From Chinchilla lanigera (taxonomy: Eukaryota > Chordata > Mammalia > Rodentia > Chinchillidae): DNA of 64,000 nucleotides. The first letter of the stretch is position 1. Each line of letters starts with the position of its first letter. The position numbers were made by a program, and so were the translations under genes. Under the pieces are notes generated by a model. That model ran no database searches, had not been told where the DNA came from, and was given only the letters and a program-made list of their open reading frames with translations. Positions 33,001 to 45,000 of this stretch are shown piece after piece. The stretch covers positions 9,468,149 to 9,532,148 of the forward strand of contig NW_004955469.1 in assembly GCF_000276665.1 (NCBI RefSeq), given 5' to 3'.

Positions 33001-36000
33001 TTTATTTGTTTTTATTTTTTTTTTTTTGGTTTTTCTCTGGTACCGGGAACCGAACTCACGACCTTGCGCTTGCCAGGCAGGCGCTTTTGCCGCTGAGCTA
33101 AATCCCCAGNNNNNNNNNNNNNNNNNNNNNNNNNNNNNNNNNNNNNNNNNNNNNNNNNNNNNNNNNNNNNNNNNNNNNNNNNNNNNNNNNNNNNNNNNNN
33201 NNNNNNNNNNNNNNNNNNNNNNNNNNNNNNNNNNNNNNNNNNNNNNNNNNNNNNNNNNNNNNNNNNNNNNNNNNNNNNNNNNNNNNNNNNNNNNNNNNNN
33301 NNNNNNNNNNNNNNNNNNNNNNNNNNNNNNNNNNNNNNNNNNNNNNNNNNNNNNNNNNNNNNNNNNNNNNNNNNNNNNNNNNNNNNNNNNNNNNNNNNNN
33401 NNNNNNNNNNNNNNNNNNNNNNNNNNNNNNNNNNNNNNNNNNNNNNNNNNNNNNNNNNNNNNNNNNNNNNNNNNNNNNNNNNNNNNNNNNNNNNNNNNNN
33501 NNNNNNNNNNNNNNNNNNNNNNNNNNNNNNNNNNNNNNNNNNNNNNNNNNNNNNNNNNNNNNNNNNNNNNNNNNNNNNNNNNNNNNNNNNNNNNNNNNNN
33601 NNNNNNNNNNNNNNNNNNNNNNNNNNNNNNNNNNNNNNNNNNNNNNNNNNNNNNNNNNNNNNNNNNNNNNNNNNNNNNNNNNNNNNNNNNNNNNNNNNNN
33701 NNNNNNNNNNNNNNNNNNNNNNNNNNNNNNNNNNNNNNNNNNNNNNNNNNNNNNNNNNNNNNNNNNNNNNNNNNNNNNNNNNNNNNNNNNNNNNNNNNNA
33801 GAATCAAACTCATGACCTCAAGCTTGCCAGGCAAGCACTTATGCCACTGAGCTACATTCCTGGCCCAAATGTCTCTCTCTCTTTTCTTTTTTTTGGGGGG
33901 GCGGGTACTGGGAGTCGAACTCAGGAACTTTCGCTTGCCAGGCAGCTACTTGTGTCACTGAGCTATATCCCCAGCCCCTGAGACAGGGTCTTGATATGTA
34001 GTTCAGGGTGGCCTTGAACTCCTAGGCCTAAGCTGGCCTCAAACCTGAGGCAATTCTGCCTCAGCTTCCCAAGTACAGGTGCAAGCCACCACATCTGGCT
34101 GATACTTTTCTTTTCCTTACCTTATTACATAAGTAGGACTTCCAGCACAATGTTCAATAGAAGCGCTATCATGGAGATCCTTATCAATGTTTATATGTAT
34201 AAGAATTCTTAAGTAATTTACTAGTATGTATAATGTTTGCTATATATATGGTTTTTCAAACATCCTCTCTACTAAAAAGTTTAGCATGAATCGGTATTCA
34301 ATATTTTTACTTTGGTTTTTTTTTGCTTTTCTTCTTTTGTCTTTTTGAGACAGGGTTTGCAATTCAGGCTGGCCTTGAGCTCACTTTGTAGCCCAGGCTG
34401 GTCTCAAACTCACAAGGATCCTCCTGCCTCAGCTTTCTGAGTGCTGGGATTATAAACGTATGCCACCATGCCCAGCTCTTCCTTTTTCAGTTTTTAAATT
34501 ATACCTCTTTTTATATTGGGGTTAAAGTTTATTAAGTATTTTTCCTGCCCCTACTGAGATGGTCATGTGGTTTTCCTTGTTTGTTCTACCAGTGGGCTGA
34601 ATAACATTGAGATTTAAGAATAATAAAACAACTGTGAGTTCCTAGAATGAATATTCCTAGAATATTCCTAGAATGAACAAGCTCATCATGTTGTTCATGA
34701 TTTTTTAATATATCACTGGACTTAGTTTGCTATTTTGTATGGGATTTTGTTTATGTCCACAAAGCAGATGGACTTGTTATTTTTTTTTCTGATAATGTCT
34801 TTACCAGATTTCACTGTCTCAAAAAAAAAAGTATAGTATTTTCTCACCTGGGTCTGATAATTCTAATACCTGATGTCTTTCCAGGTTTATTTCTGCTTTC
34901 TATTGCTTCTGTACAGGTGCTTATTTTTTAATAGTTAATATTTCTGAAATTGGGTTAATTTTTTACAAGTGATGGCATTTGAAAATGTAACCGGCAAGGA
35001 CAGGTTCTTCTTTTCTAGCAACATATAAAATAATGGTACATGTTAGATTTAATGAAATGCAATATTCATGGTGATTTTCTGCAGCCTAGGAGAATATTTT
35101 GAAGCCTCAGAGAGTATTTCACTTTTTTCTGACTATTGATATAGGGAAAAGAAACTCCCCACCGGCTAGATATCTGGTATGAGTTCATGTTCTCTAAAGT
35201 CAAAGAATGAATTTTAGGAACAACGGAGGTTAAGAGCAGAATATATTTATGGGGGGAAAGAAAGCTTCTGTCTGAGAGAGACAGACAGAAAGGGTTCTGA
35301 ATGGGTTGCCAAGGACCCTGCCTTTTCTAAGGATTTTTATAGAACAAAACCATGAGGTGAGGTGGGTCTAAAGTTGGAAACATGGGAAATCACAAGGGGG
35401 GCATGAGGTGGGACAAAACTACTGTCAACCAATAAGATTACGAGTATAATTGCTCGGGTAAAATTGATTAAATCAGGATCAAATGGGGAAGCGAGTCACG
35501 TAGTAAGCGGGCATGAATACAGACCAAGGTTTTTCCTGTAGGGGGTTGGGTTAGTGGCTATTCCTGGCCTTTTCAAGGTAATTGATACCTATTTAGAATA
35601 TCAAACCCTGATGTTTACCCTTAGGGAGGTATGTGGGTGCATTTGTTTTATCTTTTGTCTTGAGGTCTGGCACATAGCGGAAGTGCCAGTCTCCCCCACA
35701 ATTGCAAGGTATCTCTTCTCCTGCTCTGGCTCCTCCGAGGGTCTAGCCCTACTGACTGCCTATAATATTTATATCTAACTCAGCTGCCTACAGCATTATG
35801 ACACCATCCAGCCAGGACCACTTTAAACTCATGGTTTAGAAATGTTTTGGGAACATCTCAAATGATGAGAACTTGAGCTACAAATTCTGCCAAAGTCAGC
35901 ATGTAGTTTATTGATTCCAGGACACTCCTCTAGTCCCCCGAACTTCTCAGTGTGAAGGCGACTTCCCTCACAATTGGGGTTAGGCATGATGGCAAATATT

Positions 36001-39000
36001 TCACTTTATTGCTATTGTAAAGAATATGTCGTGTAATTTTAAATTTTATCTCTATAGTTTTTGCTACAGTAGAGAAATGCTATTGCTATTTGTAAGTTGT
36101 TTGGGTATTCAGAAATCTTGGTGAATCCTGATATGTTGGCTGAAGAGTGTCTTTATCATTTCAATTACTTTCATGCCTATTGGTTTAGTAAAATGATCTA
36201 CTTGTTTTTGCCCAATTTCGGTATTTTATGTTTTTTATGAGAATTTAACTGTTTATGGGTTGGGGATGTGGCTCAGAGGTAGAGTTCTTGCCTCACATGT
36301 ACAAGGCCCTGCGTTCGGTCCCCAGCATCACATTAAAAATAAATTACACATAAATAAATAAATAAATAAATAAATACCAAGAACTGGGCAGTCTATTTGT
36401 TTTTTTGTTTGTTTATTTTCGTTTTTCTTCTGGTACCAGGAATCAAACTCATGACCTTGCGCTTGCCAGGCAGGTGCTGTGCTGCTGAGCTAAATCCCCA
36501 GTCCCTGGGCAGTCTAAAATAATTGTTTAAAAAAGAATTTAACTGTTCAGCTGGGCATGGTGGCACACACCTGTAATCCCAGCACTCAGGAGCCTGAGGC
36601 AGGAGAATTGCCCAGCATGAGCTACCTAGCAAGCTCAAGATCAGCCTGAACTACACAGTGAGACTTTATCTTACAAAAAGGAAAATTTTAATGGTTTTAT
36701 CTGCTTTTTTTATTTGTAGTTATTCAAACTATTTTATTCTCCTTACTCTTACGCTTCCTTTTTTTTTTTTTTTTTAACAAGATTTATTTTTGCTTTAATT
36801 TTAGTTTTGGAGTTTCTTGGTACATAGTGAGTACAAATCAAAACTCCAAACCAGTAGGAGGATGGATTCATGGTTAAAATTCTCAAGAGAAGTCATTTTT
36901 TCCACACAGAGCTCAAACATCCTTGTCTGGTGGGCAGACTCTTTTCCTAGCCACTGTGAACCTAAGTAACCATCACAGAAAGAATCTCTACAGAATAAGA
37001 ATTATTTGGGCATAGCAGAGGATTTTAATGGTAATATATGTGCCATAGTAAATTATTCTTTTTCTTTCTTTCTTTCTTTCTTTTGGTACTGGGAATCAAA
37101 TTCAGGACCCTGTGCTTGCCAAGCAGGCACTTGTGCCACTGAGCTATATTCCCAGCCCTTTTTTTTTTTTTTTTGGTACCAAGTATTGAACTCAGGACCT
37201 TGTGCTTGCCAGGCAGGCACTTATGCCGCTGAGCTATATCCCCAGCCCCTGTGCCATAGTAAATTATGGGTGTAGTGAAAGAGGTTATGGTAATAGGAAG
37301 TTTTGTGGGTTTTTTGTTTATTTTTGTTTTTCTTCCGGTACCAGGAATCAAACTCACGACCTCACTCTTGCCAGGCAGGTGCTGTGCTGCTGAGCTAAAT
37401 CCCCAGCCCCTGTTTTGTTTTGTTTTTGCTTTTTTGTCTCCTTGAGACAGGGTCTCACTATGCAGTTCAGGCTGGCCTTGAACTCACTTTGTGGGCCAGG
37501 CTGGCCTTGAATTTGCAGTAATCCTCATGCTTCAGCCTCCAGTGTGCTGGAATTATAGCCCTGCGCCACCATGACCAGCCGGTAATAGCAAGTTTTTAAA
37601 GGCAAAGAGGGAGACATTTATATAAGCAACTTATCACAAAGTGCATCGTTCTTGAGGACCCAAGGTGCGAGTTGGCATCAGTTTAATGATAGAGGTGCTG
37701 TTGCTGGCCAAGTGTCTGAGCATCTTGTCTGAAGCGTTGCAAATTTGTGTTTGTTTTTTGTTTTTTTTTTGGTTTTTCTCCGGTACCGGGAACCGAACTC
37801 ACGACCTTGCGCTTGCCAGGCAGGCGCTTTGCCACTGAGCTAAATCCCCAGCCCCGTGTTGCAAATTTGAATGTTAAAGATAGGTGGATACAGTGAGGCA
37901 TGCCTTTAATCCCAGTTATTAGGAGGCTAATGCTGGAGGATTGCAGGGCAAATTGAAGGCCAGCGGGAGCAATTTAGTGAGACACTATCTCACAATGAAA
38001 AGGGTCTAGAGATTAGCTCAGTGGTAGAGCGCTTAGTTCGTGTGAGGCCCTGAATTCAATCCAGTGCCATACACATACAAAGTAAAATAAAAGACTACTA
38101 AACTTTGTTACAGAAATCTATGTATAAATTAGGTATGCAATAAATGGAAGCATGTAAAGAGACTCTCTTGTATGGCTCTTAGAGTCCTTAAAACTCTGTC
38201 TCAAGCATGTAGGCACAACCATGCTCCCTTTGTGACCTCCCGGCTCTAATTTTGTCTGTGTCTAAGGAATATGATTTTAGCCAGGTGTGGAGATGCACGT
38301 CTGTGCACTTGGGAGGCTGAAGCAGGAGGATTGCTGCAGGCTTGAGGCCAGCTTGGGCTACACAGTGAGTTCTAGGCCAGCCTGAACTGCATAGGGAGAC
38401 CCTGTCTCAAAAAGAGAAAAAGAAACAAACAAAACAAGGAAAAAAAAAACAAAAAACAAAAAACAGGGCATGGGGGCACATGCCTGTAATCCCAGCACTC
38501 AGGAGGCTCATTTCGAGTTCAAGGCCAGCCTGAACTGCATAGCGAGACCCTGTCTCAAAAAGACAAAAAAAAAAAAAAAAAAAAAGATTTTATCTTGGTA
38601 TCAACAACTTTCATACCACATTTCCACTGAACATGTAGCACTTTGAGAACCCTGGCTTTTTCACAGTCTCTGTTCCAAATATGTACTTCAGCTGGGCCTT
38701 GTCTTTCTTCCAGCCTTGTTAACCGAAGCCCCTCGCTGGTTGATAATGAAAATGACCTAAGGCATTGACGTGTCTGCTGAGTTTCTACTTGTTTTCCAGT
38801 TTTCTCCTTATTTTTGGCCCATAAAGATTTTCCCCACTTTCTTTTGAGGCATATTGATCAATTCAAGCTGAACTGTAAAAATAAAAGAATTTACTTGAGG
38901 TCTTAGGAATTGCAATTCAGAAGACAAATGTTCAGATAGCTCTGTTCGGTGTTCTGAATAAGACAGGGAAATGGGAGCTAGAATGGGAAAGTAGCACTGA

Positions 39001-42000
39001 TTAATCTACTCAGTGTTGAGAAAGAGCAGATCAATCCGACTGTATAAGGTTATATTATTTTTTATTCTTTTTTTTTTTTTTTCACTTTTTGTTTGTTTGT
39101 TTGTTTTTTGGTACCGGGAATCGAACTCACAACCTCATGCTTGCCAGGCAGGCACTGAGGTATATCCCCCGCCCATTTTTTTTTTTTTTTTTCAGACAAG
39201 GTCTCACTTTATAGTTCAGGCTGGCCTTTAACTCTCTACATAGCACTGGCCCACATTTGCAGTGATTCTCCTGTCTTGGCCTGCCAAGTGCTGTGATTAC
39301 AGGCATGTGCCACTGTGCCAGGCTTTTTTTTTTTAAGGAAAAATGTCCATAAAGCAAGAGTCTGATAACTTCTTCTCCTCCTTTTTCTTTTTCTTCTCCT
39401 TCTTTTCTTCCATCTCATCTTCCTTTTCTCCACTTTCTCCTTTTTTTTTTAAGACAAGATCTTGCTGTGTAGTCCAGGCTGGCCTTGAACTCACAGTGTA
39501 GCACAGGCGGTCCTCAAACTCATGGAAATCCTCCTGCCTTAGTTTCTCTAGCGCTGGGATTATGCGCATGTGCCACCACCACCGTCTCAAATCTGGTTAC
39601 TTCTTGATCTGCATCTTGAGTCTCTGGGTACAATGTAATTGTCTAGTATTTCCATATGTTTGTTCCAGATACCTGCAATCAAAGAGTAGAGATCAGCAAA
39701 GTTCAGATTCCTAGGCAGCCGCTTGAGATGTGCATAAATCCTGTTACCTTAATAGCCTTCTGATTCTATTTTGAAGAGTTCTCCCAATGTTGCTTTCATC
39801 CTGATTTTTCTTTCATTTTCATGGGAGCTAAGTTCTGCATTTAAAAGGATGTTGTATTTTATTCAGCATTTCCAGGTGTTTTGTGATGCAAGTGTTTTAG
39901 ACCATTTTGAGTTAAATACCTAGAAAGATCATCTGCAAGCCTATTGACTTATATTTCAACATCACTTTTCCTTTTAGTTCTTAATCAATGGTCCATTATT
40001 GACAATGATTATTAAATCATATATGACTAAGCCTAAAACCACTTGAAAAGCATCTAAACATCAACTCTGCTGCTGCTGTCTGGGGTATTCAGTGAATGGT
40101 GTACTAGCTGACTGAGTTCCCAGCATATTCATGAAGTCCCACTAACTGTCTACATTTTTTGATATGTTCTCAGAGATCGATGTCCTGATTCAAAGAAAAT
40201 TTAAGTATTTGTTTTATTGAAATGGTAACAAATGTCATTGCTGCCTTTAAAATGACCTGAAGCACCTTTGCAAAAACCTCAGGAATTTATTAAGTATTCT
40301 TGGAAACTCTGATCTGTAGAATGAAATTAACATTATACCATCAGGCACAATCTTGTTTTTTGCCTCCCTTTTCAACTTCCTTTCCCACAATTTAGCAAAA
40401 ATACACCTGACCAGGGCTGGGGATTTAGCTTAGCGGCAAAAGCGCCTGCCTGGCAAGTGCAAGGTCGTGAGTTCGGTTCCCGGTACCGGAGAAAAACCAA
40501 AAAAAAAAAAAAAAAAAATACACCTGACCATCAGAACATGCTGATCTTCACCACTGGCCTACTATGCTCTTTTTCACCTAAAAATCTGCAGATTCTTCAA
40601 ACTTCAGTAAAAATGTCAACTTATTAATTCGTCCCTTCTCCTTCAGGAAGTTAATCACTGTCCTCTGCATTCCCTAATATTTATCTTTCTCCCTTCCCCT
40701 TTTCCTTCCTTCCTTTCATTTCTTTAATTAAAACATTTTTCTTAGACAAGGTCTTTCTACTTAGCCCTGGCTGGTCTTGAACTTGCTATGTAGCCTAGGA
40801 TGGCCAGTATTTCTGTTACAGCTTTTACTATGTGGTATTTTAATTTAACCTGTTTAGACAACTGTTCCTTACTAGTGTGTAAGTGCCTATAGGATGGAGA
40901 TCATACTAATCTTTGCAGTCTCAGCAACCCACATAATACCTAGAACTTAGTACTCGATAAATGATTCATAAATAAATGAGTGTGGTGGCAATTAATGATG
41001 CGGTTATAGATGCCAGCTGTTTTACTATTCCTTATAGGGTGAGATATGCTCTTTTTTTTTTTTTTTTTTTTTTGAGATATGCTCTTAAAAGTTGGTAACC
41101 TAGAACAACTCTGACGGGTAATCTTTTTTTTTGTTTTGTTTTTCTCCGGTACCGGGAACCGAACTCACGACCTTGCGCTTGCCAGGCAGGCGCTTTTGCC
41201 GCTTGAGCTAAATCCCCAGCCCCGATGGGTAATCTTGATTGTCAACTTAACAGGGTGGAGAGATTCCTAGATCAGTAAAACATACTTCTGCAAGTGTCTG
41301 GTGGGTCATGAGGGGGTGAGCTTAGGGACTATATCTGCTTCCAGGCTCCTTTCTCCCTGCCTCTTCCTTGCTTGCTCTGCTTCCTGGCTGCCATGAGGTA
41401 AGCAGCATTCCTCTGCCATGCCCTGTGCCGTGATGTTTCTGCCTTGAGTCAGCCCATCATGGACTGAACTCTCTGAAACTGTAAGCCCATCTAAGCTCCT
41501 TCTCCTTTAAATTGTGTGAATGAGGTAGTTTACCCCAGCAATATAAAACTAATACAATAACCTGATTTTATTTTTTCTTTTTGTGCTTCTCTAGACTTCA
41601 AAGGAACATAAATTGAAAAAGATCCAGAAATGCACAGGTCAGAACAATCTTATCCTTTACTCTTCAGCTCAAGGCTAGCGGCTGAACAGCTGCTCATCTG
41701 CTTTAAAAGTCTAGCTTTAAATAGCAGGTGGAAAAATGTTCAAATGGGAAGGAGAACTCACAAGGAGGGAGAGGGACAGGAAGGAAGAGAAAATTTAAAA
41801 CATGAGAAAAAAAGGAAAAAATAGCAGGTGGAGGGAGGTTGAAAAAGAGGATGTAAATGGAAGAAGTGTGCCTATTGTTTTGTTTTTGAGACAGGGTTTC
41901 ATATGTAGCCCAGGCTGGCCTTGAACTTGTGACAGCCCTCCTGCCTCACCCTCCTGAGTACTGGGACCACAAGCCTATGCCACCATGCCCTGTGTGCCTA

Positions 42001-45000
42001 TTCTTTCTAGCATGTGTACTTCCAAAGAGATCTTTCCACGGTTCTTTTACTTGTGGTTTCTTTTTTCTTCAATTTTTGTGCAAAGACCAAAGTAAGGGAA
42101 AGAATCACGGTAAGACAGAATAAACAAAGATGAACTACTCAGAATTTGGTAAGGGAAGCTTCAGTGTCTTCCCTACCATAGGTGTCAGATAGACTCCTCT
42201 GAAGGAAATGATGTATCAGGACCTTTGCTTTCCCCCCTCCAAATCTTTTTTTTTTTTTTTTTTTTTTTGTCTTTTTGAGACAGGGTCTCACTATGCAGTT
42301 CAGGCTGGCCTTGTGCTCACTTTATAGCCCAGGCTTGTCTCGAACTCTCAACAATCCTCCTGCCTCAGCCTCCTGAGTGCTGGGATTACAGGTGTGCACC
42401 ACCATGCCTGGCTGCCCCCTCCAACTTCTTATTTCCATGATCCTTTCTGTGATACACAAGGCCAACTTCTACTATATGATATAGGCAGCATAGTATTACC
42501 ATTATTTTTTTAAACTTGAGACCTGAGCTCCCCCACTATTAGCTTTATGATCATGGGCATGACTTCATCTTTATTTCCTTGTGTGCAAAATAAGAAGGTT
42601 CCGCTGGATGATGTTAATACTCACAATGCTAATAGATTTTTTCCTCCTGCTTCCCAGTCGCAGAGTCAGAAGAAAACCTCAGGATGGAATGCAGTGAAGG
42701 TAACCTAACACAGTAAGTAAAGTTTGTCTTCAGCCTGTCCTAACTGCAAAAGTTAGGAGTGAAATACTTGGTCCTCTTCCCTAATTATGATAGTTGTCTC
42801 TTTTCTAAGTTAAATCTCTCCTCTAATGGTTTGTTTACTGATACTTTGATATCACTTCCATTACACTAACATATTCTGTCGCATCCAGTATTTCAGGACT
42901 CACTGCGGACTGGGCCCAGGAATATAGACTCTGGTCAATGGTCAGGAGTCTTCGACAGATCATCCAACACCTGGAAAGTGCAAGGTAACAGAACAGAGTT
43001 TCTAGGTGGAGGATTAAAGGTTGTAGAGCATTTAAGAGAGAGAAAGGAGAAGAGAATAAAAGAGGGAGGCAAAGGGGGAAAGAGGTCCCCCACCCAGTAT
43101 TGGGGATTGAACTGGGAACCTTTGCACTAGGCTACATCCCCAGCCTTTTTAAAAACTTTTAATTAATTTTTTTGTTTTGTTCTGTTTTTTTGAGTCAGGG
43201 TCTCGCTGTGTAGTTCAGGCTGGCCTTGATACTCACCATGTAACCCAGGCTGGCCTTGAATTGGAGGCAATCCTCCTGCCTCAGCTGCCTAAGTGCTGGG
43301 ATTACAGGCATGTGTCACCACACCTGGTTTGAAAATTTTTTATTTTGAGGCAAGTTCTCACTAAATTGCTAAATTGCCAAGGCTAGCCTCGAATTTGTAA
43401 TTCTCAGGCCTCAGCTTCCTATAGTGCCGGTGTTACAGGTGTTGTGCCACCATTCTTGGCTGAAAGTGGCAGTGGGGAAAGTCCTGAGTTCAGTTGGGTC
43501 AAAGAATTATTTCAGGAATAGTTGCCTACCTTTGCCCAGTGGAGGAATTTTTTGCATCATTATTTGATGATGGGGGAAGTAACTTTTTCTTTTGCAATTC
43601 CTCTCAAGCCAAAAATATTTTGCATTTGAAAAGGATACTTTCTTTCCGTTTCCTGGTTGTTTTTTGTTTTGTTTCCTTTCTCTGACTCCAAAGCAAACAG
43701 AAACTTTTCTCTTTATTTCTTAGATTATGTCTTATGGAACTGTTTTTGCTGGAATCACAGGATGTGACTTCTTCCGCCACCTCTCCTCTTGAGACTCAGG
43801 AAGCTGTTTCATCATCCTGTTGCATCTGTGGGGAGGCAACGTCTTCCACTGATCATAGTATAGCCTTTGGCTCATCAAGCAATACCTCCAGCCAGTCTTA
43901 CCTTCCTGCCTTCTTTGAAGGGACATCTTGGCAAGTCCAGAGCAATCTTTTGCCTACTTCCCGCAAAAGGCAACCACCTGTGTTCAGGAACCAAGACACA
44001 TCCCTGCCACCTTTTCAGCTGTCAGAGCCTGAGGAACCAGAACTTCAGAATGTGGAAGCTCTTTCACACTTACCGCCACCAGATTATTTTATTCACTCTA
44101 CGCTTGAAACCCCAAATGTTTGCAAACAAGAAGAGAAAACAAAACATAAGAGAAGAAGGATTCCTTTGGTATTAGATTATGAGCCAAATTCTGTTTTGGA
44201 TGAAAGAAAACTCCCAGAGTGGGCTCTTCCCCGGATGTCTCCTTTGGCTAGAGTGGAGCTAGAGGGACATATGTCTCAGAAGGTTCGTACTTTGCAGGAA
44301 CAAACAGTACCTGTGCCTGTGAAAAAATCATGGGCAATGCTGAATTATTTGATTGAAGTACCAGGAGGAGTCTCGCAACTAGAGAACTCCCAAACCCAGT
44401 TATCTACACTCAGTCATCAAAGTACTGAACAAAATATCAACAGTGAATCCCCAGACCTTCCATCATTTCAGCTTCATGTGGACCCTAGAGTAGAATCTGA
44501 ATTAAATAGGACAGAAACAAAAATTTCACAGTCACTTATCTCAAGTAAGCAGTTACAATATGGGAGTGACCCCCAAATCCTCAGATCCAAACCCTTGGTT
44601 ACATCAATGGGCACTCTACCTCCCGGACATTTAGGAGTTAATACAACTCAAGAAAGAACTGCTTTACTGAAGAAGGACTCAAAATGTGTGCTAGACCTTA
44701 GTACAGAGCAGAGTGCCACAGATCTTCCAGAAAAAAGAATTCAGCACCATAATCCACAAGTGACTCATATGGAGCTGACACCAAGCCTTCCTTATAAAGT
44801 CACGGATAACATCAAGATAACTCCACTGGCATTGCTTCAGGTCATGGATTCAATGGGGATGATCCCAGAATCACATTCAGAAATGACAGAATCTGTGAAT
44901 TTGTTCCCACAAGCCCCAAACCAAGTTGTAAAGCCAATGGAAGTCATGGAAACAATGCATATAACTCCCAAATCACCAAGTCAAACAATTAAATCAGTGG

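Noticed and set aside
32908..33850. Open frames of about 300 codons around 33.1-33.8 kb on both strands
   Set aside because: They are artefacts of unknown bases in the assembly gap, which contain no stop codons.
42889..42896. Alternative acceptor for SPATA31H1 exon 5 after tatttcag (42896)
   Set aside because: Using it would need the upstream exon in a frame that contains a stop (TAA in GTAACCTAA); the acceptor at 42888 keeps the frame open.
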